Of a stretch of DNA of 64,000 nt, positions 1-8,800 are shown one piece after another. The position numbers were made by a program, and so were the translations under genes. Under the pieces are notes generated by a model, which did not search any database, had not been told where the DNA came from, and saw nothing but the letters and a program-made list of their open reading frames with translations. Source of the stretch: Planctomycetota bacterium. Its GTDB lineage: Bacteria; Planctomycetota; Phycisphaerae; Sedimentisphaerales; Anaerohalosphaeraceae. The stretch spans positions 47,049-111,048 of the forward strand of contig VRUI01000004.1 of the NCBI GenBank assembly GCA_019456225.1. The letters are read 5' to 3'. Position 1 is the stretch's first letter, and each line of letters begins with the position of its first letter.

Positions 1-2280
1 AGTAAGATCAGGTATATTAACCGTCTGAAAATGCATTGAGTAATCGTCATCGTCAATCTCTAACGCGATATCGTAATTGCCTGGCGGCAAACGCATCTCA
101 AATTCACCATTGCCATTAACATCGCCCCAGCCTTCAAGCCAGTCAGCCGAAAAATCAAACTCTGCAAAACTAATCGGAGTTACACCGTCACCCCGGACAA
201 ATCGTCCGGTAACCAGCGCTCCCTTTTGCACAGCGATATAACGACCTTCTATATCAGCCCCTTCCGGAACATTAACATAGTTATACGGACAAGCCATTGA
301 AAATGTATACCCCGAAGAAACTTCAGGCATCGCCAAAACTTCAAATACCCCGCCTGCAAGCTGACCAATATCAAAACGCCCTTCTGCATCTGAACTGCCC
401 CCAACCCAGGCGTTATACTTTTCGCTATCAAATTCGATCTCAACGTTTGGAACCGGCTCACCTGTCGCCATATCAATAACAACCCCGGAATAACTCGCTG
501 CCGGCGGAAGCGCAAAATCTACAGTAAGATCGCCGGTAAGTTCAACCTCAGCGCCAAGCCTGCCGTACATATCTTCATCACCTGCAAAATTCCAGAAACC
601 AAGCCACATATTAATCTCTGAAGGTGGAAGGCCTGATAGCTCATAATAACCATTAGGATCTGTGTTGCAATCACGCCCCCAGAAATCGTATGCGGAGTCT
701 TCAATATGGCAACTGACATTAACACCCTCAAGCGGCAAACCCGTCGCCTTGTCGGTCACAAAACCGGATATAGTTAATCCGCCGCTGTCAAGCTGGATAT
801 CAACTCCAAAAGTTTCACCAACGCCGACAAACCTGTCGACTGCAGTGATCATATCGTTCGAATCTGCCGGCGGATAAGCTGCGATCCGATAATCCCGGTC
901 AGGGATTAAACCGGTCATCTTATAAAAACCGTTAGGTTCAGTATAGGCATCTGTGACCCACTCATATCCGACGTATGCAACGATTCTGGCATTATCAACC
1001 GCCAGCCCGTCAGAATCAGTCAAAATACCGCTGACCGAAGCTCCAACTTCAAGATCAAAGTCGATCCCAACAACATCCTCACCAAGGGAAACATCGACTG
1101 CTGTTCTACCCTGCCATTGATGAGAATGATCATAATATTGCTTCATGAAATCATTCTGCGATGGCTCGACTCTGACTTCAAAACTCCCCGGCGGGATATG
1201 ATCGACCGTGTATACACCATTGGCATCGGTATGATCGCTGTGTATATGCTCGCCAGTGCTATCGACATGAACAGCAACATAAACACTTTCAACCGGTAAT
1301 CCATTAGGGTCAAGGACAGTACCGCTAATGCTGCCGCCTTCTAAAATAGAAAAATCAATATCATCAGTTGTAACACCATCGACGACATCGACCGAATCAG
1401 CGTCATTCCAGTGCCTGACATGGTCATAATACTGAAAAACATAATTTTCATCGGAGTAAAAACTTACTCTGTATGATGAGGTCGGAAGACCAGCGACAGA
1501 ATAATTACCGTTCGGATCGGTATAACCATGCCCGAAATACTCACCCGTAGAGTAATCATGTACATAGAGATAACAATCGCCAACACCAAGTCCAGTCGTT
1601 GCGTCAGTGACTCTTCCCGTTATCGTGCCGCCTTCGACAAGTGCAAAATTAATTCCGCCAGTTGTCGCTCCCTGGGTAACGCTAACTGCATCGGCATCGT
1701 TATAATTGTATTTGTTATTATAATACTGCTTTACAAAACCTTGCTGCGAGAAGACTGCAACCATGTAATTGCCGGAAGGTAAACCAGACAAGGTATAATC
1801 ACCGTTTGAATCGGTATTAACGCTGGAGACACCATCCCCTGTGTCAAAATCATAAGCATAAACCCACATACCCGATAGCGGTGTTCCATCTGATTGGTCG
1901 GTAACCGTACCCGTTATCGTGCCGCCTTCGGCAAGCGCAAAATCAATACCGCTAGTTGTCGCTCCCAGGGTAACGCTAACCGCATCGGCATCGTTAGAAT
2001 TGTATTTGTTATTATAATACTGCTTTACAAAACCTTGCTGCAAAGATACATACACACGATAACTGCTCGTCGTCAGGCCGGTTATAGTATATACGCCGTT
2101 AAGGTCGGTACTCACCCCACCCACGTACGTACCCGATACCAAATCATACGCACGTACCCAAACCGATGGGATCGGTGAACCATCGGAATTATCTGTAACT
2201 GTCCCTGAAATTGTTCCCGAAAAAGCAGTCTGTGACAGAAGGATTGATATGATAATTGCGGTAAAATATCTTTTCAGCAT
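1..2280 (-). CDS. Secreted protein of tandem carboxypeptidase-regulatory-like repeats, 3' end outside window
   Basis: The frame starts at the ATG complementary to 2278-2280, with a GGAGAGGG ribosome site just upstream, and stays open to base 1, giving at least 760 residues. The first ~22 residues (MLKRYFTAIIISILLSQTAF) form a signal peptide. The rest is at least eight repeats of about 90-98 residues. Each opens with a GGTITGTVTD-like strand, followed by a Gly-rich 'TDxNGxYxIxGL' segment; units begin near 2210, 1915, 1620, 1325, 1035, 765, 487 and 195. This is the pattern of CarboxypepD_reg-like (PF13620-type) beta-sandwich domains, which usually act as spacers or adhesive stalks in surface proteins. 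Each unit also carries a 'GFVxQYYNNKYxxNDADAV'-like segment. The function is unknown; a wall-attached adhesin or the stalk of an enzyme lying beyond the left edge both fit. The repeat assignment is firm, the role is not. Confidence 0.85.
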   Translation of the reverse strand, partial: MLKRYFTAIIISILLSQTAFSGTISGTVTDNSDGSPIPSVWVRAYDLVSGTYVGGVSTDLNGVYTITGLTTSSYRVYVSLQQGFVKQYYNNKYNSNDADAVSVTLGATTSGIDFALAEGGTITGTVTDQSDGTPLSGMWVYAYDFDTGDGVSSVNTDSNGDYTLSGLPSGNYMVAVFSQQGFVKQYYNNKYNYNDADAVSVTQGATTGGINFALVEGGTITGRVTDATTGLGVGDCYLYVHDYSTGEYFGHGYTDPNGNYSVAGLPTSSYRVSFYSDENYVFQYYDHVRHWNDADSVDVVDGVTTDDIDFSILEGGSISGTVLDPNGLPVESVYVAVHVDSTGEHIHSDHTDANGVYTVDHIPPGSFEVRVEPSQNDFMKQYYDHSHQWQGRTAVDVSLGEDVVGIDFDLEVGASVSGILTDSDGLAVDNARIVAYVGYEWVTDAYTEPNGFYKMTGLIPDRDYRIAAYPPADSNDMITAVDRFVGVGETFGVDIQLDSGGLTISGFVTDKATGLPLEGVNVSCHIEDSAYDFWGRDCNTDPNGYYELSGLPPSEINMWLGFWNFAGDEDMYGRLGAEVELTGDLTVDFALPPAASYSGVVIDMATGEPVPNVEIEFDSEKYNAWVGGSSDAEGRFDIGQLAGGVFEVLAMPEVSSGYTFSMACPYNYVNVPEGADIEGRYIAVQKGALVTGRFVRGDGVTPISFAEFDFSADWLEGWGDVNGNGEFEMRLPPGNYDIALEIDDDDYSMHFQTVNIPDLT
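1627..2040 (-). repeat. Near-identical DNA repeat pair inside the repeat protein
   Basis: Bases 1627-1746 and 1921-2040 match at 112 of 120 positions, at an offset of exactly 294 bp (98 codons). Neighbouring units are clearly more diverged. This indicates recent duplication or gene conversion of one domain unit. Confidence 0.85.
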
Positions 2281-2733
2281 GACCCTCTCCAAAAAAATTA
2301 AGAAATTTTCACAAAGCCAACCTCATCCGAAGCCGGCAAATCTATAATATTGTAATTCAAATATCATTATATGTCAATGGTTATTGTCTGATTGCGAGAA
2401 AACACAGGGTTATGGCAGTGAAACCCCCATAGGGGATATTCCAGCTATACATACACTGTCGTCACTGCACATTATTTACACTTTATCGACCTGCGAAACA
2501 TTCAAACTCCCATATTGCACCCCAAAACAGCAAACCAAAGCGTTTGCCGATTGCCCATAATTCTTTCTTTACAACCGTAATGCTATAGTATATAATCCCG
2601 GTGTTATATGGGAGCCTTTACTCCGAATATTTCACGAAACCTGCGGTTTCAGTCGGCTGTTTCATTCAGCTCCAGCATTTACCGTATATAATCCTTTTAA
2701 TCGTAATTACCTTATAGGAAAGAACTTAGAGAC
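2281..2733. other. Divergent intergenic region
   Basis: This 453-bp AT-rich region separates the leftward repeat-protein gene from the rightward synthase gene. Apart from the promoter at 2568-2596 and a short CCCCCATAGGGG palindrome near 2426, I see no gene, tRNA or clear hairpin. Confidence 0.6.
2568..2596 (+). promoter_or_regulatory. Sigma-70-type promoter for the synthase-HAD pair
   Basis: TTTACA (2568-2573) and TATAAT (2591-2596) are separated by exactly 17 bases. This is a near-consensus housekeeping promoter. Transcription should start near 2603, giving an approximately 130-nt leader before the ATG at 2734. No riboswitch fold is obvious in that leader. Confidence 0.6.
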
Positions 2734-4062
2734 ATGAACTACGACGATATTAAATTAGCAGATATTGACAGGCCCGAATTATACAGGGACATATTCCCTT
2801 ACACGGAATTTCCGAAAGTCGATTTTGACGATGTCAGAATCCCACTGGAAATTCCTGAAAAAATCTGGATCACCGACACAACATTCCGTGACGGCCAGCA
2901 GGCCAGGCCTCCGTACACACCCGACCAGATACTCCGTATTTTTGACTTTTTCCACGAGATCAACGGCGGAACCGACCTAATTAAGCAGTGCGAATTCTTC
3001 CTCTACTCGAAGAAGGACAGAAAAGCCGTAGAACTCTGCAAAGCCAGGAACTACGAATTCCCCGAGATCACAGGCTGGATTCGCGCCGTCAAAGCAGACT
3101 TCAAGTACGTCACCCAGATGGGCCTGAAAGAAACCGGAATCCTCACATCGGCTAGCGATTACCATATCTTCCTCAAGCTTCGCAAAACCCGCAGCCAGGC
3201 TTTGGCCGCTTATCTCGACGTCGTCAAAAGCGCACTGGACAATAACGTAATCCCCCGCTGCCATTTCGAGGATGTCACGCGAGCCGACTTCAACGGTTTC
3301 GTACTCCCCTTCGCAGCCGAGTTGATGAAGCTCGCCGAAGAATACAAATCTACAGTGAAGATTCGCCTGTGCGACACTCTCGGTTTTGGTGTTTCGTATC
3401 CCCAGGCAACCTTGCCAAGATCGGTACCGAAATTAATCCACGGCCTAAGACAGATCGGCGTCCCTGCGGAGTGGCTCGAATGGCATGGCCATAACGATTT
3501 CCACAAGGTGCAGGTAAACGCCGCTACCGCATGGCTGTACGGCTCGGCCGCTGCCAACTGCTCGATGTTCGGCGTCGGCGAAAGAACCGGTAACCCCCCT
3601 CTCGAAGCTATGGTTATCGAACACGCTCAACTAGTCGGAACCGACAGCAAAATAAATTACGAAGCGATCACCGAACTGACAAATTATGCTAACAAGGAAC
3701 TCGGTTTCGACCTTCCTACAAACTACCCGCTGGTAGGCAAGGATTTCAACGTAACCCGCGCGGGCATTCACGCCGACGGACTCATGAAAAACGAAGAGAT
3801 TTACAACTGCTTCGATACGCAAAAACTGCTTAAACGCCCTGTAGGCATCGCCATCACCGACAAAACCGGTGCCGCCGGCATCAAGCACTTTATCGAAGAT
3901 CGATACGAGATAGAGATCGCCAAGCATGACCCCCGTGTCATCGGGATCAAGGACAGGATCGACACCGAGTACGAAGCAGAAAGAGTTTCGGCGATTTCAG
4001 ACACTGAGATGATCGAGTGGATTGAAGAGGTTTTCGGAGATCAGCTTCCGGCGACGAGGTAA
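2734..4062 (+). CDS. DRE-TIM acyltransferase, Re-citrate/homocitrate synthase-like
   Basis: This 442-residue protein belongs to the HMGL-like (DRE-TIM metallolyase) family, which condenses an acyl-CoA with a 2-oxo acid. Visible signatures are 'TDTTFRDGQQ' near residue 48 (catalytic Arg and metal-binding Asp), the 'HGHNDFHK' metal-binding His pair near 251, and 'GVGERTGNPP' near 285. It lacks the C-terminal LeuA regulatory domain of ordinary 2-isopropylmalate synthase. The spacing and the 'EFFLYSKKDR' segment recall the group that contains the Re-citrate synthase of Clostridium kluyveri; that match is from memory and unverified. Homocitrate or citramalate synthase are alternatives. The stop codon abuts the TTG start of the next gene, so the two are translated as a coupled pair. 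Start: ATG at 2734, with a weak GAG and a more distant AGGAAAG upstream. Confidence 0.8.
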   Translation: MNYDDIKLADIDRPELYRDIFPYTEFPKVDFDDVRIPLEIPEKIWITDTTFRDGQQARPPYTPDQILRIFDFFHEINGGTDLIKQCEFFLYSKKDRKAVELCKARNYEFPEITGWIRAVKADFKYVTQMGLKETGILTSASDYHIFLKLRKTRSQALAAYLDVVKSALDNNVIPRCHFEDVTRADFNGFVLPFAAELMKLAEEYKSTVKIRLCDTLGFGVSYPQATLPRSVPKLIHGLRQIGVPAEWLEWHGHNDFHKVQVNAATAWLYGSAAANCSMFGVGERTGNPPLEAMVIEHAQLVGTDSKINYEAITELTNYANKELGFDLPTNYPLVGKDFNVTRAGIHADGLMKNEEIYNCFDTQKLLKRPVGIAITDKTGAAGIKHFIEDRYEIEIAKHDPRVIGIKDRIDTEYEAERVSAISDTEMIEWIEEVFGDQLPATR

Positions 4063-4818
4063 TTGAGTTTGGCAGATAAGCAAATCAAAGCGGTAATTTT
4101 TGACCTTGGAGACACCTTGCTCAATTTCGGCAAGGTCGATACCGGTTCCCTTTTTCTAAAGGCAGGTCGCCTGTCATACGAATATCTCAAAAATGCAGAT
4201 CAGCCGGTCGGCGGTTTCCAGCGGTACCTCTGGGGCAACCTTCTCGGTATTCGCGCGCAGTCGTTTTTCTCCGGCCTTTTCGGAAACGATTTCGACTCGC
4301 TGGAAATTCTGAAAACTTACGGACACAGAAAGAAATACACCCTGACCGACGAGCAGTGGGAAGATGTAAACCGCTGCTGGTATCAGCCGCTAAAAGAGTT
4401 GACAAAAGTCGAGAGCGATCTGATCGAAACACTTACGGCACTAAAAGACGCCGGCCTAAAACTCGGAATCCTCTCAAACACATTCGTAAACGCCTGCTCG
4501 CTCGACACCCACCTTCAGGAGCTTGGCATTCTGGATTTTTTCCCGATGAGAATATATTCCTATCAGTACGAGTTCAGAAAACCCAACATAAAGATATTCC
4601 AAACCGCCGCCGAGAAGATAGATACCCCCGCCGCTAATATCCTGTTCGTCGGCGATCGCGTAAACAAAGACGTTAACGGAGCCCTAAAGGCCGGCATGAG
4701 AGCGGCCCTGATAAAAACCTACACAAACGCCGGAAAACAAAGGCCCGAAGGAACGATAGAGATCGAGAAAATCGCAGAATTACCAGAAATAATAAAAAAG
4801 ATCAATTCCGGCACATAA
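4063..4818 (+). CDS. HAD-superfamily phosphatase
   Basis: This 251-residue haloacid dehalogenase-fold hydrolase reads from a TTG codon directly after the upstream stop, with GAGG five bases before it. Motif I is 'FDLGDTLL' (residues 13-20; the nucleophile is the first Asp, and the usual acid/base Asp is one position late, as in many HAD-IA proteins). Motif II is 'LGILSNT' near 142, the motif III Lys lies in 'FRKPN' near 170, and motif IV is 'FVGDRVNKDVNGA' near 194. A helical cap domain lies between motifs I and II. The substrate cannot be predicted from sequence. Tight coupling to the citrate/homocitrate-synthase-like gene suggests a repair or salvage phosphatase for a related small metabolite (inference). 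Confidence 0.85.
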   Translation: MSLADKQIKAVIFDLGDTLLNFGKVDTGSLFLKAGRLSYEYLKNADQPVGGFQRYLWGNLLGIRAQSFFSGLFGNDFDSLEILKTYGHRKKYTLTDEQWEDVNRCWYQPLKELTKVESDLIETLTALKDAGLKLGILSNTFVNACSLDTHLQELGILDFFPMRIYSYQYEFRKPNIKIFQTAAEKIDTPAANILFVGDRVNKDVNGALKAGMRAALIKTYTNAGKQRPEGTIEIEKIAELPEIIKKINSGT

Positions 4819-4903
4819 AACTAGCCGAATAAACTGAAACCCGAAGCGCAAGCGCAGGGATAAAAAACGCCAAACAAGCAGCTTAACCGTTGCAAAATAA
4901 TTT

Positions 4904-4954
4904 GGTAACCGTTCACAGGGCATAAATGTGGATTATGGCCTGTGAACGGTTACC
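4904..4954. repeat. 51-bp palindrome from two IS end repeats
   Basis: Arms 4904-4925 and 4933-4954 are inverted repeats of 22 bp with one mismatch, around a 7-base loop. Each arm begins GGTAACCGTTCACAGG, the end sequence of the IS66-like family here. It may also act as a transcription barrier downstream of the HAD gene. Confidence 0.85.
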
Positions 4955-5573
4955 ATATAAGCAATGGTTGCCATAAGACGCGGCCCAACCAACTGGCCTT
5001 TGTCAATGTGAGCCGGCATGGGCGCATCGTGAAACTTTTGACAATGTTCGCACCAGTAGCGAAGACCTGTATGTTGTTCAATATGAGTCGGTTTTTGAAC
5101 AATTTCAACCTGTTGAACGATTTTTTCGGCCCCTTGAACCTCTTCGAGTTTACCGCCACCATCAGGGCAAACATCAAGTGTATGGGTTTGAAATGTGTCG
5201 ATTTCTTCTGTGGTAAAAGGGTCTCTTTCATGCTTTGGATGTCCGGGTTGACCGCCAATGTTGCGAGAACCGTTGTTCTTTTTCTTTCGCGGCGGCTTGA
5301 CAATATCCGACGATGGCGGTTTGGAAGAGGTGGACGAATTCTTCGACAGTTTAGCCACCTTGTCAGTGAGCTTGGCGACCTGTTCGGCCAGTTCCGCATT
5401 CTTCTTGGCAAACGTTTCATTGATTTCAACAAGTTCAGCAACCTGTTTTTCAAGTTTCGCGATGCGGCGAATATAGAATTGTTCTGTTTTTCAAGTCAAG
5501 TTTCGTCCTCAAGTTTGCCAACACGATTATTATCGGACAAATTTAAGGCTTTGCTTGAGATAAATATTGACAT
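4933..5573 (-). pseudogene. IS66-family transposase, N-terminal remnant
   Basis: Reading leftward from the ATG at 5573-5571 (AGGTGG just upstream), the protein starts MSIFISSKAL, then breaks at a TGA and continues in another frame. That frame gives a coiled coil (AELVEINETFAKKNAELAEQ), then 'SSTSSKPPSSD', a basic 'KPPRKKK' stretch, 'GGQPGHPKHER', and a zinc-finger-like 'CPDGGG...CEHC' region. This order is typical of IS66 transposase N-termini. After 'MATIAYM' the sequence enters an inverted-repeat end and stops at 4933. The DDE catalytic domain is absent. With a frame break and a truncation, it is non-functional. Confidence 0.8.
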
Positions 5574-5854
5574 ACCACCTTGAATATGCTATAATTCATC
5601 AAAAGCATGGGGTTTGTATTTGATCGAGTCGAAAATGGGCATTTTGACATTGAGTGCGTTGTTCAATACGCTTAAAATTCCCGTGAACGGTTACATAATA
5701 TGTTTATCAATACAGGACACGCAATGGGTGATAGCAGGTCTGATTTTCTCTTTAATTATGGAGCGTTGTTTGCGTATATAGAAGGTAAAGTAGCGTTGTT
5801 TTTAAGTCGATACTAGTGATTCATGTAAATATTATTTTTTAATGAGGATTTGTA

Positions 5855-8800
5855 ATGAAGTCATTGGATGTAATGAAAAGTTTTATTATTGTTTCGTTGG
5901 TCGCCTGTTTGTCGGCGATATCGCTTGGCGGGGTCGTTCCTGTTGCCAGTCCGTTTTATGCAGGCGCAGAACAGACCGACGCGCGAATGATTTACGTCGG
6001 TGGCAGCGGCTCGGGTGGAAAACTCGCAGTCGATTGCCATGCGGATTTCATGGTCGCCAGGGACGATAGCAATGTCGTGCAGAACTGGTGCAACGCCGGA
6101 ACGTTTAAATGGAGCTTCGGATTCTTCAGTTTCGATGGTCCATCAAGCGAATATCCCTCGTTTAACTCGAACCTCAACGGCTCCACAGCGGTGACGTTCG
6201 ATGGAGGGGACAAACTCCGGATGATTCTCGAACCGGGCTTTGGGTATACCCTTCCCAGCGAAATCACCGATGGCGTTGTGACCGTGGAAATGTGGATTCA
6301 GAATCCCTCGGTGCAGGCGGGTGAAGTCCTGATCAGCTTCGAGGATTCGCCGGGATTCGACCTGACGGTCGACAACTTCAGCATGAGCGGAAGCACATCC
6401 TGGCAACACTTGGTGGCAATCTCCACTGGCACCCAGGTGGAGTATTATCTTAATGGTTCGTATAAGACGACTCAGGCCGGCGCAATTGACTTCGACGGCA
6501 ATGCGGTCATCAACCTCGGCGCGGAGTCCTTTACCGGCTCCATCGCCGCGATCCGCATTCACACCAAGCAGATGAACGCGACCGATATCAGCCACAACTA
6601 CACCGGCGGCGTCGGTCTTGGGACTTATCTCTTCTACCCCATCCACGCAACCGACATCGAACACGCATGGTGGGGCGATCCCGACCGCTCGGTCGATCCG
6701 GGAACCGATCTGCGTTGGCACGAATCGGCGCACTTTCGCTCGATGTGGGACGAGGCGGAGAATCCTAATCCCGGCGATGACATTGGGGCACGAATCCTGG
6801 CTACCCAGTTGGACAAACTCGAGACGGTTTACACCTATATGAACGAGAAGTCCGGCAAGCACCTGCCTTTGGTCTCTAATGATGAGAACAAACGTGGTGA
6901 CGGTCGCAAGTATAAGTGGATCGTTGGTAACGGCTGGGGCGGTGCGTGGAGCGGGAGCAGTCCTTTTGGTCTTGGTTATGGTATTTTCTACGCCGGTTAT
7001 GATAATCCTCACGAGTATACGCACGGCACCGACGGCCATCAGATGAATAGTATTACGGGGCAGTGGTGGGAAACACATGCTAACTTCCAGGTTTCGTGGT
7101 TGGGTAATCCGCAGGTTAACCCTGTGACGAATTGCCCGAAGCACGCACATGTTTATCCTACGACTGGTGGTAACTACTACCATTCTTATCTGATCTGGGA
7201 TCACCTTGTTGAGAGCCCTGAGTATGGCGGTTTGTATGTTACGCGTATGTGGAACATGGGTCCATCTTCCGGTGCCAATGGCAATGGTTCAGTTTTCCCG
7301 CCAAGGGCTATGACGGCATTGGAGCCTAGTCCTGCGACACCGTTTGATCATGAATGGGTCAAGATGGCCGCGCGCAACATTACCTGGGACTACCCGAGTC
7401 ACCCCGAATACGCCAGTACATGGAACAACTGGGGCGAGAAGAAATACAATCATCGCAAGCATTATACATTGCTTAATGAGGTTCCTTATCTTGCTACTGG
7501 CTGGTATGAGCCTCCGAAGTGGCGTACACCTCAGCAGCACGGTTATAATATCTGTGCGCTCGAGGCTAATGCCGGTCCTGTTACGGCTGACCTGAATGGT
7601 TTTTATGATGCCTCTCATGATTCTGAGTGGACGGCGATGTTTGTTGCAGTTGATAATGGTACACCTCGTTATGGTGAGATTTTCAATACTCAGTCTCCGG
7701 GCAGTTTTGAAGTTCTTGCTGGTGATGATGAGCTTTATCTTGTTGTTGCTGCGACACCTCAGATCATTATGGAGATCGGCATTTTCAGTAACCAGGGGGA
7801 GGCCAATACGGACTATCGGGGTGCTTCGAAGGACAGGTTCCCTTATCAGGTTAAATTAACTGGTACTACGCCTAAGGCTTCTTTGTGGATACCTTCTACG
7901 GCTAAAAATGGTTTTATCGCAGCGAGTGCATATGTTGCACCTACTGCTTATATCGCTTCAGGTGCTCAGGTTCTTGACAATGCACGCGTTGAAGATTATG
8001 CACAAGTTTATGGTACTGTCAGCGGCAATGCTGTTGTATCGGGCTATGCTTATATCAACAGTGGTGCAATAGTTACTGATAATGCTTTAGTTAGTGACCA
8101 CGCTATTATTCGCGGGGGCAGTAGTATTTATGGTAATGCCCGTGTTCTGGAGCATGCCGATATTCATGGCGTGCCGATTTATGACTATGCTGTTTGTAAG
8201 GGTAACTCAGAAGTTAGCGGTCCTATTCACGGCAACGCCATGATTGACGGCAACTACATCAAGAACGGCGACCACTCCACAGGCTACCAGTTCCTGTGGG
8301 CTTGGGGCGACTACATCCAGGATGGCGAGACGTACCAGGATTTCGGCGGGCTGTTCCTGGAGTACAAGTTCGAACAGCAAAACGCTTATCGCGTGTGGGA
8401 TACCTACGGCGCGACCTGGGCTCGGTTGATCAACGGGGCCTCGTATGCATCCGACCACGGCGGGACCGTGTTGGACCTCGACGGGGTGGATCAGTTTGTC
8501 GATCTGCACTCGAGCGTGGCCACATCGAACGACGTTTCGTTCGTCGTCGACGTCAAATGGGACGGCGGGGCCAACGGTCAGCGCATTTTCGAGTTCTCGA
8601 ACCCCAACGGCGACGTGTGCTGGCTTTCGCCGAGCGACAGTCAGGGCAAGCTCTCTTTCGGGATCAACGTCGACGGCGACGAGCAGGTGGTGCGGGCGGC
8701 CAATCCGCTGCCGACCGGCGTCTGGAAGACTGTCTCGGTCATGATGTTCGACGACAAGGCCGTTGTTCAAATCGACGGTTTCGATTGGGGCAGCAACGAC

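Larger units (their letters stand above)
4904..5694 (-). mobile_element. Internally deleted IS66-family element
   Basis: The transposase-proximal end is at 5694, where the minus strand reads GTAACCGTTCACGGGAATTT. The same end sequence occurs at 36747 and 62838. The body codes for the N-terminal part of an IS66-type transposase and then runs straight into a second inverted-repeat sequence at 4954-4904. The catalytic domain is missing, so the element is dead alone but could be moved in trans. A complete IS66 element would be roughly 2 kb or more; this is 791 bp. Confidence 0.75.

Noticed and set aside
4942..5583. 213-residue open frame on the plus strand
   Set aside because: It is antisense to the IS66 transposase remnant, has no ribosome site and no domain match.
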